Shown: piece by piece, positions 11,396 to 23,900 of the stretch
How positions within the stretch are numbered: position 1 is the first letter of the stretch
Layout: every line of letters starts with the position of its first letter
Assembly: GCA_016785225.1 (NCBI GenBank)
Contig: JAFBJZ010000772.1
Coordinates: 4,931,501 to 4,995,500 of the forward strand
Reading direction: 5' to 3'
Length of the DNA: 64,000 bases
Source: Psettodes erumei
Lineage: Eukaryota; Chordata; Actinopteri; Pleuronectiformes; Psettodidae
Position numbers and translations under genes: made by a program
The notes under the pieces: model-generated
Database searches by the model: none
What the model saw: only the letters and a program-made list of their open reading frames with translations
Told to the model about the DNA's origin: nothing

Positions 11396-14300
11396 GTGCA
11401 TGATTTGGTTTAGTCAAGGTTTGACTGAAGTGCCTGAGAATAGCACTACAAATGCAACCACGTCAGTGGCTTTTTCTTTTGTGGGTTGTCACTATGGACG
11501 ATAACTGTGCTCCAATTCTATACAGCATGATGGTTTGTAGTGTATGTAATGTGTTCAGACTAGAAAAAAGTGACATCATATCTGTATGTTTAGCATGCTA
11601 CTTGAGTTTTTTGTGATTGGATTCCCAATAATGCTATGCAGAAAGGAGAGTGAGGAGGGAGAGATGCACAAAATCAAAATAAATGGCAAGAAAGACTTCT
11701 TGTCTGTTATTGTGGCGATGTACCAAATGATCCTGGTGGCTACAAAATAAGAAGAGCTGTGAAAAAGAGACGTGAGCTCTCAGAAGATTTCTACCATCCA
11801 GCAGCAGCAATACGTTTTTAAAAAGTTGATTATTATCGGTATCTTCTGAGTTGTAGCACGCTGCACGAGCTGCCTGTCTTCATTAAGGCGCTCACGGTGG
11901 GTTGGAGTAAAGCCCTCTCTGCTCGTCTCAGGGCGTTGCAGGCTTGTGAGTTTTGACCACTGAAACCCAGTAACGACTGTGAATACTTTCCAGTGCTCTG
12001 AAGAAATCAATGTGCTCAGCGAATGCAAAGCATGTTTTTGTAACGTGGATTTTTTTAAAAAAAATATTTTGCACACAGGAAGTCATCATTCGAACTGATA
12101 AGGTTTCCCCAACAAAATTCTGTGGCCATCGTCCTCTGAAAATAAACTCGTAAGCATGAATGGATCCTGACTGGTGCAGTGGAGTGGTGTTAAGCCACGC
12201 TCAATGAGCTATTTGCAACATTCGGTACTGGTGGTTTGCGACGCTGTGTGATTACTGAAACGTAAATGTACTGAATGACTCCTGATAAGTTTCCTGTGTG
12301 TGTGTGCGCAGGCTGGCGTGAAGGGACAGCTCGGGAGACTGCTTGGAATTTTCGAGGTACGTTACAGAGTCTCACACGGTATCATTCAAATATGTTCAAA
12401 ATACTGTATCAATGTCGCTGATGCTTCTACGATCAGGTTCCCAGTCCTCAGAGTCAGAGGGCTAAGTTGCTTTTGTTCATGTGCTTTCTATGTAAGAAAC
12501 CGTACAGTTAATCACAGACACTTACGCATCCCTTTTACTGTATGGAAGAGCTTTCCATATTTTGCATTGACACTGTTCATAGTATTGATATAATTTAGTG
12601 TCTCAATACTGACCTTTGCAGCACAATCAGGACAGAAAGCACAGGACGTACGTCTATACCCTCATCGTGACGGAGACACTGGACGACTGGGAGGACTCTG
12701 TCAACATCGGTATGCCCCTGTGTTTAAGTTTTGCTTTGTCATTTTTGCAATGTTTTACTGGACGACCTTCCAGGGAGCCTGTTCAATCATAAATGGTGTT
12801 ATTACGTGGATCCTAATATTTCTGTAAGAGCCTGCAGAAGTTATTCTGATCAATTAGTTTGTCCTTTTGATGATTTAAAAAAAAAACAACTTGCTTGAGT
12901 CGGGGAGAAGCCAAAAAAAATCATTATGGTTTGCAAGATTTTGCGATTACTAGTAAGACCGCGTAATTCATTATTCACCAGTAAATAACAGCAAATGTTG
13001 TATACCAGCACCCCTCACGATGCTCAAATTGAAGTGACCAACGGAAATCCCAATGAAGGCAAACCATTCAGAGGGAGTGTTTGGGCCTCCGGTCATCACT
13101 CTGTAAGCTGAGAAACTGGGACACATACTTATCAATGAAGTCAAACCACCTGACCTGTGATGTTTACCGTCTTAAAATACAGACAGAAAAAAATGTTGCA
13201 ACAGATTTTTCTTTCTCCCTTAATCACAAGTTAGTCTTTCAAAAGGGGCAGGAGTAGATTAACAAGAATTATTTGTTGGGAACAAAAAAAACAAAACAAC
13301 CAAAAAGCTTTTCAAAAACATTCAGTGGTTTCAGCTTTCCTATGTGATAAACTGAATATCTTTAACATTTTGGACTGTCATTTGTTTAAAAGATCTAAAT
13401 TTTCAGACATTTTATTGATCAAAAGGTTCATAAATTAATTGAGGAAATTGTCAGCAGATATACAGTAAAGAAAACAACCACGACTTGTAAACAGTACATT
13501 ATTGCTCCATTGTCCCTTTGCTCATCCTCGGCCTTACTATTGCAAAAGTTGCTCCAAATGCAGATTGCATGTAATGAAGTATTGACAAACATAAATAGCT
13601 CTGATTTGAATGTGTTAGGTAATTTAAATCTAATGCTTCTCGGGAGACTCGGCTCCTCAAAACATGAACCGTTTCTAACCGGTCTCAAAAACAGCGGTCG
13701 CGATCATTTACTCCCTTCAGCTACAGAAATAGAGTTCAGCCTGTTCACAAGGGGGAGGAATGTTTGCTGTGCCCAGTTGTTTTCCAGTTATCATCACTCA
13801 GCACAGACCCCCCCCATTTGTCCTCTCCTGCCCTGCGTGAGTGCTGAGACTGAACGGAAAGGGTTCGCCACTACTGTTCTAATTTACACCCCGCCTCTGC
13901 TGAAAGGCCAGCGGTGGTGTACTTCAGGGTGTCAACATGAAGTGGGTGAATCCTCCCCTCTCACACAGCCCTCAGATTCTCACAGGCCACAGCGAATTCC
14001 TTTAGCAAAATGCTATTTGGAGTTGAATAGGAGGAGGTGATGGGTTTAAGTACGGTATAAATAACTCCCAGCTGACAGATCGTTTTTATAAGAAGATGCT
14101 TTTTTTAGTAAGTTCATAAACACGAACTGAAGCAGGTCGGGAATGTCCATTTTCACTCTGGGCTTGGCGCCACAACGCGCTGCAGTTTACTCTCAAGTGT
14201 GTTGTAGGAATTTTCTTGTTGGGCGGTTTTGCTCACCTTTCAGTCAGGTATGATGTTGCGCTATTAGAGAGCTTGCGCGAAGAAGGTGCTGCGGTGCAGC

Positions 14301-14704
14301 GGCAGTTACACCTTGGTTATCTGGCGGTGTTATTGAAATTGCTTCCCGTTAGGCGTCGGAAGGAATGGCAGCTCAAGAACGAGCCTCGAGGGGTAAACGT
14401 ACTGACGTGTCAGGGAACACTCGACATGATCCGAATGCCGACAACTTGCGCTTGTCCTTTCTTTGATGTTCTCGCAGGAAGGAAGAGGAAGTGGTTCAAG
14501 GTCGACGAAGCCATTAAGGTACTGCAGAGCCACAAGCCTGTCCACGCCGAGTACTTACGCAGACTCCCAAACGCCTGCAATCCCACCTGCAGTCCCATGT
14601 ATAACCCGACTAACGGCAACAGCCGGGGCACCCCGGTGACGGACAACGGCGCTCCTCGCTACGTTGTTTGCTCCACACAGGGCTCGGAGCTCGTCAACAG
14701 ATAG
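6034..14704 (+). CDS. nudt4: nudt4 (DIPP2) diphosphoinositol polyphosphate phosphohydrolase, complete
   Basis: This Nudix hydrolase removes the beta-phosphate of diphosphoinositol polyphosphates (InsP7, InsP8); family members also act on diadenosine polyphosphates and mRNA caps. Coding exons are 6034-6132, 10097-10207, 12312-12356, 12622-12709 and 14478-14704, all with AG/GT borders and consistent phase, giving 189 residues (human about 180). The start MMKFKPNQTRTYD is typical of NUDT4 rather than NUDT3. The Nudix box G-x5-E-x7-REVYEEAGV is at residues 51-73, with Gly51, Glu57, Arg65-Glu66 and Glu69-Glu70 all present. It crosses the exon 2-3 border. The DWEDSVNIG and HKPVHAEY segments follow. 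The C-terminal tail (about residue 150 on) is variable, as in the family. Two adjacent ATGs (6034, 6037) could both serve as start. The gene is followed on the same strand by eea1. Confidence 0.96.
6394..6444. repeat. (GT)n dinucleotide repeat with terminal G-run
   Basis: About 21 copies of GT are followed directly by nine G residues. It lies 260 bases after nudt4 exon 1. The apparent Cys-Val or His-Thr proteins read through it are artefacts. Confidence 0.95.
7808..7828. repeat. (TAG)n trinucleotide repeat
   Basis: Seven direct copies of TAG inside nudt4 intron 1. Confidence 0.9.
10097..10207 (+). other. nudt4: nudt4 exon 2, main Nudix-box exon
   Basis: It encodes 37 residues, VLLVSSSRHPDQWIVP then GGGMEPEEEPCGAAVREVYEE. 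It supplies Gly51, Glu57, Arg65, Glu66, Glu69 and Glu70 of the metal-binding Nudix helix. The acceptor TTCTCCTTGGCAG and donor GTGAGC are canonical. Confidence 0.95.
10208..12311 (+). other. nudt4 intron 2
   Basis: Non-coding, with one (TG)n tract at about 11365-11400. The final pyrimidine/TG-rich tract ends GTGTGCGCAG before exon 3. I see no gene here. Confidence 0.75.
11365..11400. repeat. (TG)n dinucleotide repeat
   Basis: TG repeat, interrupted once by CG, in nudt4 intron 2. Confidence 0.9.
12710..14477 (+). other. nudt4 intron 4
   Basis: Non-coding. A 176-codon open frame (13510-14040) lies inside it, but it has no recognisable domain, no splice context and ordinary composition, so I treat it as chance. 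Sequence just before exon 5 also stays open by chance for about 260 bases. Confidence 0.7.
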
Positions 14705-15401
14705 GGCCGCCGCCGGCAGCAGTTCTGAGAGGACGCCAGGAAGGACATTCGATGTGAACAAAACACTTCTGCATTCATTACATTACTAATGCAGCCTCTT
14801 AATTTGTACAGCACAGACTTCTTGATGTTGAGTTGAAACCCTTTTGAAGTGGGCTTGAAGAGTGCCAAAATGTTTTCCAGTATGTTTAAAATTTTATATG
14901 TATATCTTTCTTTTTCTTTTTTTTTTTTACCAACCATCACAGGCTAATAGAGCAAATGTGTTCCTTTTAAAAACTTTAGCTTCAGCTTTAGTTTTTCTCA
15001 GTTTCCTACTTATGCAATGTTAAGATCCTTTTTAGTCTTACATGCTGAATATTTGATTGGCAGTGCACACAGTGTTTGGTTGGTTTCTTGGAGGCCAGTA
15101 CTGGGAAGTGTTGGCTCTTAGAGGAAGTCCTATCCCCCACAATGACTCAGTGCCAAATGATGTTATTTCTGCGAGACATTTTGAAGCGGAGTAGCTACAT
15201 GTGTATGGATATTTTTTTTGTGAACTGTTCTGACACTTGGGGAGCAAAATTACTGTCACCTCACCATGGTTCAGGTCTTTTCTGAGGTATGTTAGGGCAA
15301 AGTCTGTTTTGATGCAACAAGTGCGAACAACATTTCTAATCCTGTAATTGTAGAAGTACACAAAATATCATTTCTAATCACTAGTAACATTGCGACACGG
15401 T

Positions 15402-15407
15402 AATAAA
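15402..15407 (+). terminator. polyadenylation signal AATAAA, nudt4 proximal
   Basis: Canonical AATAAA about 700 bases after the nudt4 stop. Confidence 0.5.
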
Positions 15408-16184
15408 GATATAAGGGGGATATTTGCAAACCAGCCACCAGGTTGAATGTTGCCATGCTGCCTATTTATTTAAACTAATTACAGAAGATAACTATCACCT
15501 TCTGCACTGAGGAACATACCTGCAGTCAAGTAACCCAAACTTACAGATGTGCCAAAGAGACAGTATTGAACACTACAACCACACAGATTGTATTATTTTT
15601 AAAAAATGATTCAAAACTTCTGAAGAAACCATTATTGTTATTTGACAAATGTGAACTGCTGTTAATGTCTGAGAATGTAGAGGATAGATACAATGTGTTG
15701 TGCTTGAGTTTAATACTTTTAAGTGCCTTCACAACACAACAGAAAACACACAACAGTGTGCACATGAGCAGGCCCGTACAAACTGTTGAAAACAGCCTCT
15801 TTTATTTCTCAGCACTGGTTATATTTGAACTATATGACGCTGAAGGAAACTTGGGTTTGATATTGTAATATGATATTGAATGTACAGTATTTAGTATGCA
15901 CTGATTGAAATTATTTATTTATATGTCATGGGGGAATACCCCATCCCATCGCAAACAGGAAACTACAACAGAAAGTCAAGGTCATTGTGTGGCCAGACTT
16001 TTTTTCCCCCCAACACCTCAGAAAGCGAGTACAAATTATGTTATAATAATTTCAGTTATTGATTATTAGTGGCTCTTGTATTTAGGAGCATGGAAAAGAC
16101 CATTTATTAACCCCTTTTTCTATTTGTGCATGTGTGACTGGAATATTCTGCTGTGCACCATCATGTTGTACATAAAACTTTTTA

Positions 16185-16190
16185 AATAAA
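16185..16190 (+). terminator. polyadenylation signal AATAAA, nudt4 distal
   Basis: Canonical AATAAA within TTTTTAAATAAAAAAAACGG, about 1.5 kb after the nudt4 stop and just upstream of the eea1 promoter region. Confidence 0.5.
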
Positions 16191-16228
16191 AAAAACGGTC
16201 GTTGATCATGCCTGCAACATCGTTTTGA

Positions 16229-16428
16229 TCGGTGCAGCACAACAGGACAGCACTTGTGTATAATATTGAAAATAGCCAGGCTGTGTCCGGCTCGCTCAAC
16301 CATCCTCTCCACGACCCGCCCATCCGCCGCTGCTCCCTGAGCTTGGTCAGGTGTTCGTTGTACAGCTACGTAGGCTTTGCATTTGGAAAACGACTGGATT
16401 TTGTGTCCGGACAAACACAGCTGAGGCC
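16229..16428 (+). promoter_or_regulatory. eea1 promoter and 5' UTR region
   Basis: A locally CpG-richer segment (CCGGCTCGC, ACGACCCGCCCATCCGCCGC) between the last nudt4 poly(A) signal and the eea1 ATG. CpGs continue past exon 1 to about 16690. The exact transcription start is not visible. Confidence 0.55.
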
Positions 16429-17902
16429 ATGCTCAGACGGATACTTCAAATGGTAAGCGTCTGGGAAGACAAAGTCAACCGTATCGCTTTTGTTCGGTTA
16501 CACAAAGTCGTTTTCCTTGGCAGACGCGGGGCCTATCCTTGTCTGTTTTCATGGCGGAACGCACGTTTTCTAATGCAGTTTGTCGCGGGTGGGCGGGGTT
16601 CTTGTTTTTTAAGCCAACGGGAGCTCCTCGATGGAAAAGCCTCGCTTCGCCGTCAGATCGCATTGAACATATCAAGCGCTCCCAACGAAGGGTTCACACA
16701 GCTAGCCACTAAATGCTAACTTGTTTCGTTTGATTGACGCTACCCTTGGCATGGATGTAGCAAGCTGCTATCTGAGTCTATAACGCATTAGTAAATAAAC
16801 TAGCTAACGTGTCCATCTTGCCAGGGGCAGCCATGACAAGAATAACCGAGCTAGCCAAAGCCCTTGGTCATTGAATCGTTTATTTTTCCGTTAGCTAGCA
16901 ATGTTATAGTGGTAGGTTAATTCATCGTCCAGTCATCACATGCTAACCCCTGACGTTAGCCACAGAGTGGTTGTTGGGAACTCTTCTGTCAGCATGTTAA
17001 AAAAAAAAAACGACAACATGCGTTTTAATCAAATGGGCTTATGCTACGTTTACAGTTACACGATTGCACGGATAAACTGTCACCTTGTCACATAAGTTAC
17101 AAGTGGGAGTAACCTATTTAGCTAGTTTCCTCGTAGGACTACATTTTCCACAGCGCATTGCTGGCTGAATCATTGCGTGAACTTTGAAGTCTCGGATCCA
17201 GGACATTCCATATTTTAACGCTTTGCATTGAGGTCAAACTGGAATCTGTTACCCCACACGGATTTGATTGCAAACGTTTATCCAGAATAATAATAGAAAT
17301 AAAACATATTAGGATGAGAACTACTGTTTTGAACCGTCACCTCTTCACGTAAACACGTACACGACCCATACAGGGTCCAATCTCTAATGGATCTCTGTCC
17401 TTTAAATAAAAGGAGTTTGGCAGCCACTGACTTGCTGTATAATGCGGTGACACAGTAGAGTCATTCTATGGGCACGGACAATCCTCAACCTGTTGATCAC
17501 AATGTCAGGAAAGTGATTACAATGCACTTTATTACAGTATCGTGTTGAGCTGCTGGCCTTTTGATCAACATAGGCTTGTTTTTGCAGAACTGGCAATGCA
17601 TATTTCAGCTGGTTCTAAAATCTAGACTTAATCGTAATCGGGTGGACTTGAGACCACGTCGTCATTTCAAGTCAGTCAAACCAAACTCTGAGAAGAGTAA
17701 AGCTCTCATTTATGCACGTGAGCCGCGTTGAAGTAAACGTGGTAGAGGATTCGCTTATTTGATTTTCCTCTGGTGTCTGCATGCAGGCGGTTGGAGCGTT
17801 TGTTCCATGACACAAACATTCAGCCTGACTTCAAAGTGGTGTCTGCGAACCTTCCAACAGGCTCTGAGATGAGATAAGGGCTCCCCTCCCGCCACACAGA
17901 CC

Positions 17903-17951
<49 letters not shown>

Positions 17952-20900
17952 TTCTTGACCTAGTTCATTCATGCTGACTGCCACCAGCCCACACAATCTT
18001 TTTGTGAATGGGTCACCAGTAGTACATCCACGCTGTGTGTTTGTAGGTCAGTGGACTGAGCTGGTTTCTGGTGACCATGACCCAGGGTTCCTCTCAGCTC
18101 TGTTCTTTCCTGTTCCTTTTCCCTCGCAGCGTGTCGTTCAATACGAACTGGCCAGTCACCTGTTCGATGGCCACGCCGTATTTGCACGTCTGTGGTAAAC
18201 ACTCCAACGACAACCTCTTCACGGTGAATTGTGGCATATTGATTAAAAAATGTTGCATAGTGTTAAATGCACAGCTATCAAGAAGCTCCAACAAGTTTCA
18301 TGCAATGTAACATGGGAGAGAATCGGGTCAAGGGCGCAACAGTTTTTTTCCCACGGCAGTGAACATCCCTATCATGAGGCCACTTCTGAAAAATGAAAAA
18401 AAAAGTTACAGCTGTAAATCATGCATGATCAGACTGTCCCCAAACACAGTGTCTGTGAGAAGAACACGAGTGAGGGAGACCAGACGCACGGGGACACTTG
18501 CATGGAGACACTGTGCACACATCTGGGTCGCTGTTTAACAGAGGTCGCAAGAGACTCTGAAGCAAATACTTTTTTATAGACAGCGTACAGCGACCAAATG
18601 AACTTGCACCACCACATGCCGTCGGCATCTCATGATACAGCCGTCTTTAATAAACATGCTTTCAAATAGAGTATACAGCAGTGTTGGAGGTTAGCGTGAA
18701 TCGTTTCCACAAACTTTGTTGGAGTCTTTTTAAGTCAAAATCAGCACAGTTGTTTTTTCGAGACGTGTGAGCTGTTGGGAAGCCTCGCTGCTCTCCTCCG
18801 TAATAAGATATCATTCACTTGATCCAAAATTTCCCCAGTTGCAAACAATACAAGAGCCAGGAGCGCAAGCATCAAGCGTGTAAGTGGAATCTCGAACATT
18901 TTCAAATTTCTGTTTCGAGGTTTCTAATCGAGGTTTTCATTTTCTGCTCTCCAGACTCCTGGGAAGGGAGGCTCCCAGAATGCGGAGTCCGAGCAGCCCA
19001 GCACAGACATCAACCACGACCAGACGTCTGAGGTGACGTGGATGCTTGTTGGTTGCTTTGTTTTTGTAAGGTGATGACTTCCGTTTTGTTGCAGCTCTCT
19101 CATAATTTGTCGTCGTTGTGTTTCTGCGTTCAGGGCTTCATCTGTCCTCAGTGCATGAAGTCTCACAACTCAGCAGAGGAGCTGTTCAAGCACTACGAGC
19201 TGTTCCATGACACTGGAGACCTCCCTGCTCACGTGGCCCCCACTCGGTGAGACTGATAATTCATGTTAGATGGCTTATGACCCCCTGGCGCAGTGGATAG
19301 AATTTTGCTTTGTGTATTTTTCTTTTTTTTTTTTTTTTTTGTTAATGCACTCCTTCCTCCTCTTAGGGAAGACCTTACAATGCTGCGGCAAGAGGTTCAG
19401 GACCTGCATGCTTCTCTCAAGGTACGGCTTAGTTTCTGAACTGTGGCTGTTCCACAAGTGTGCAAAGGGTTGGGTAATAAAAAAAGACTTGACTGTCTGT
19501 GTGTGTTTGCATTTTTCACCTTACTAGGAGGAAAGATGGTTTTCTGGAGAGCTCAAAAAGGAGTTAGACAAAGTCCAAGGACAACTTAAGCAAGTAATTC
19601 CTTCAAGATATTTAACATAATTCCATACAAAGAGTTGGCCTTCTGAATATAAAACCACTGAATAAAGCATGACAGTGAAGCTTTTTACATATTCTTCTTT
19701 TTCCTTGGTTTTCATAGAACGATGGGCAGATGACCTCAGAGGATTCGGGTAAGTGACATCATGTTTAAAATTTCCACACAGAATACAAAGAAATCCCAAG
19801 TTTCAATCACTGAAACGCGCCGCCTTTTCTCTCAGCCCTTGAGAAGAAGTTGAACGAAGCAGAGACAGAGAAGTTCAACATCAAGCAGATGAAAGACCTG
19901 TTTGAGCAGAAGGCTGCCCAGCTGGCCACAGAGATAGTAGGTTAGTGTCGGGCCGGGAAACTGGACGGCCTGTGTCTGCATCACTCTGCGGCACTGAAGT
20001 ACTCTCTTGCAAGACCTCTGCGGAGCTCAGTCCACCCACTGTGTTTTATTCAGTCCTGCATGAGCTGTTGTTCAATCATCAACTTGTGAATTTTTTCTTC
20101 CTGAAGGCAAATGTTTAGCATTTGGACTGTGGCAATGTTGTGGGTAAATTTGCTGACAAGGGAGTTATATGTGTTGTTTTAATTAGAATATTATTAAATG
20201 TTTTTTTTCTTTCATCTTGAATCCAACAGACTTAAAGTCCCGCTATGATGAGGAGAAGAGCCTGAGGGAGGCTGCTGACCAGAAACTGGCCAAATTGACC
20301 GAACAACTGCAGAAAGAGAAGCAGGACAATGAGAGACTCCAAACAGAACTGGTATAAGACACGCTTAAGTCTCTGCTGGTATTTATTCTTTTCTCCCGAA
20401 GCTCCTTTTACAGGTCGCATAGACCCGCCATGAACGTTGGGCTTTGGAGTTTGAGGGAATAAAGTCGAATCGACACCGTGAAATCAGCCCGGCTCTGAGC
20501 CGCGCGCTGGATGAGTCGACTCGGCCCCCGTCCAGACAATCCCCTCATCGTTGTTATGGCGACGTGAAGCAGAACCTTATCCAAAGAATTTCCTCAAAAA
20601 GAGCTGAAGCGTGCTTGAAACTGGAGTACATGATTAGGCACATTGACCTGTTTAGTGCTGAAGCTGGAAACAGAGACGGCGCCTCCCGTGGATGTCTCCT
20701 GTTTTAAACCTTATTCAAGTGGTCTTGCGTGTATTGAAACGGAGGTTGAGCACCGCATTGTTGCCTTTGCGCGAATCTGTCTTCCTTATTCACTCGAGCA
20801 GCTCATTTCCAAACACACCGAATTTTCATTCATGTCAATTCCAAAAGGTCCCTTTGGTCAGCTCCCTGCCACCCGGTCCCCGTGTCCTCAACCCAGTGCC

Positions 20901-23900
20901 TCTGCTCTGCCCCTTAGCTGCAGCGACCAGGAGTGGAGGACGTGGAGGTCCTGCAGAAGGAGCTGGTGCAGGTGCAGACGCTGATGGACAGCATGACGCG
21001 TGAGAGAGAGGAGGAGTCCGAACGCCTCAAGAGCCACTACGAGCAGCTGCAGGCTAATTACACTACCTCAGAGGTGAGGAGGGTGGGTGTGGGGTTGTCG
21101 CCTAATGTCTTGAAGGTCAAATGGAGCTCTGCTGATTCTCAGTGTAATGTTTGCAATGTCAGCTGCCGCTCTCCCACCCCTGAACTTTATGTCTGATTAG
21201 CACGTGGATTCTCACTGAAATATCGTTCTGTTCAGTCCTGATCCCACACCCTCTCCACTTCACCTGTTGTTTACTCAGGCCACCCGCTTACATTTCTTAT
21301 TCAAACCCATCGATGAAATAAGGATGGGTTCATGACGTATTTTAGATGAACTGTAATTATGTGATTTTACTTTTGTCTGGTAATTAATCTGATTTCCATC
21401 ATTTCTGATCCCAGAGTGAGTGAATTATTCATAGGGCTCTTCTCAGGCAGCTCCGAGGCCCTGAACCTCTGGTGCTGCAAATCATCTTGAAGCACAAGAA
21501 ACCACGTTGTTAACGAATTTGAAAACCGTGTGATTTTTTTTTTTTTTTTTTGATTACACAGCAGCTCTCAGGTTATAATTAACAGGAGGCCCAGTGGTAC
21601 AGTAATGTAATTAGTCTGAAACAGTAGCTGGATCTAACTGAGTTTTAGTTTCATAGTCTGAGTGTGCTATTTATGGAGTCGGTTGCTAGTGCTCCAGTCA
21701 GACAGCAGAATGTCAAAATTGCATTCAAAAAGACTGGGTCAAGACCGAATGTATGTTCAGCTGTTGTGGGACGGCTGTACACTCATTACCGTACTTGTGA
21801 CGGCATCGCATCTGCCCAGCATCAGCCCTTTTCCTGTTTCCTGCTTCCTGCTGCTCTCCTTCTCTTCAGATGCATTTACTTATTAAAAAATGATCAGCCA
21901 GAGAAAGCGTTTTTCAGGTCCGCCCCTCCAGCAAAAAAATCCCCCCTTTCGTTTGAAATATTCTGCTCAATGCAGCCGTAGCAAGATGTCACAATGAACT
22001 GGGATGAAGTTGTAACTTCAGCCCGGCAGCTCTTGCTGTAATATGGTGACTTACTTTTGTCCATGTTTCTCTTTCCCTCCTCTTCTTCACCTGCTTCTCA
22101 CATAACGTATCCCTCTCACTCTTGAAGATTCGTAAACTGGAGGTAAAACGGCCCCGAATTTAATCCCTTTACTCCATCTTTTTGAGTTTCGCTTCAGTTT
22201 GAAAAGCTTTGCAGAGATTTTTTTAAGTGTGTTAAACCGTGTTTTTCTTCAGTTTTTGTGCCATGCAAGCCTGTTTTTTTTTTACATAACCCATGTTGTT
22301 TGTTTAATTTGATTTTTTTTCTTGTGTCCATCACAGTGGTTCTTCAGTTTCTTGATTGATTGATTCATTGTACACCAACAAGCCGTGCCAAAAGAGTCTA
22401 ATGTGCACGTCTGTTGTGTTGCAGATGACCGTATCCCAACTGAAAGCAGAGCTGGAGAAGGGTCCGCAAGAAGCAGCCGTCTACACCCAACAGATCTACC
22501 AGCTGCAGAGCAATCTGAATAGTTTGCAGCAGCAAAGCCAGGTAACACACACAACTCGCCCAAGTCACGCAACAGTTGAAAGATTCTGAACAGATCGCTG
22601 CGGGCAGAGGCTTGTCTGCAATGACTCGTGCTGTACAGTACACAGCGGCAGGATTGCGCGGCATTTAGTGTTACTTCAGAAATGATAACAAACCTTGCCA
22701 GGTGACTGTCAGGTGCAGGGCTCATCCTGTCACCTTCTGTCAACTTCCCCGTGTCGCTCAGCATCCGGCCTGACCACAATGCCCTGCTGTCACCAGCCTT
22801 CTCTGGCAACCTGGGCACGTTGATAAAAACCTCACGCAGCTCTATAATTAAACCAGCAGGGGGGGCGTCTCTGCCATGCCAGCTCTGTCACTTGGGGGCG
22901 AAATACAAATATAGGCAACTGCACTGGCACATTGGGAACTAGGGAACAGAGGCACAGGGTTCTTGCCAGAGAGAATTCCTGCCACATCAGGCACGTCACT
23001 GCCCTCCCATTCAACTAGTTTTCCGGTTAAGCGGGGGATTACAGAACTCGATGTGGGTTGCGGTACCCCACCCTGAGGACTGACACTCATACCTAACACA
23101 TGAGAATGGAGGCAACAGTGAGACACGGCGGATCAGAGCTAAGAGCAGACAGGTGAACAACCAGGGGGCCTGTAGCTGCCGGATTAGAGAGGAGAGACAC
23201 AGCGGGGAGCTGTGACAACGAGGCGGCTGTTAGAAGGACAGTGATGAACGAAAGAGTTAGGGGGGGAAAAACAAAGTCTTTAGAGGGGACTGTTAAATTG
23301 AACTCGCTGCTGCGGCGGCCCGCTGACATTTATTGGACGCCTGTGAAGTCCCGGTGCCATGTCACTGTCCCTAGTTAGCAGCACGCTCCGACATTATCAG
23401 CATGTTTTTCTTTATCATCTTGTTGCCAGGTTTACTGCCAGGGCTTACATCACAGCAAGTGCTGTACACATTCCAAAGTATTTCAGGTCCTCTTGTCGTA
23501 AACCTTCCCCTAGAAATGCCATTCAGTGCGTCACTTTACTCTTGACTCTTGAGAGGCGGCTGTTCTTTTCCATAGTTTATATCACAGGAGGCATGGGGGT
23601 TCGTGCCTCGTCGCAGCTCCTACCTCATTAACTGTTTTCATTTGGAAAATGACAAATGTTCAGTTGACACCTGTTCCTTTTCAAATGCTGTCATTTTTTT
23701 CCCCTTTTACACAAGACCCTGCTCCCTCAAGAAACATCACAAAGCAATTTTTAGAAAATTGTACAGATTAAAACCTGATTGGATTTAACTCTGTAATTTT
23801 GTTTTTATTTGTATTTTTTATTATTAATATTTTTTTTTTATTTGGCTTTCATTTTTATTCATTTAACATCTGTCACACCCATGATTCCCATACCTATGGA

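Larger units (their letters stand above)
14705..16228 (+). other. nudt4 3' UTR and gap to eea1
   Basis: AT-rich sequence after the nudt4 stop with two AATAAA signals. The distal one lies only about 240 bases before the eea1 start codon, so the two genes are tightly spaced on the same strand. Confidence 0.65.

Noticed and set aside
13510..14040. 176-codon plus-strand open frame in nudt4 intron 4
   Set aside because: No recognisable domain, no splice pairing with nudt4 exons and no coding-like composition.
14216..14477. In-frame open sequence before nudt4 exon 5
   Set aside because: Intron read-through. The protein similarity begins exactly after the AG at 14477.
6034..14704. Assignment of the Nudix gene to nudt3
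   Set aside because: KFKPNQTRTYDGEGF and GRLLGIFE followed by NQDRKH fit NUDT4 better than NUDT3.
19285..19302. CTGGCGCAGTGGATAG resembles a tRNA A box (SINE head)
   Set aside because: No B box follows within 60 bases; too short to support a SINE or tRNA.
22282..22818. 178-codon minus-strand open frame over eea1 exon 10
   Set aside because: Shadow of a real exon on the other strand. Composition is explained by the coding sequence opposite.
22855..22871. CCAGCAGGGGGGGCG as a CTCF site
   Set aside because: Two extra Gs break the core spacing; too weak to report as a finding.
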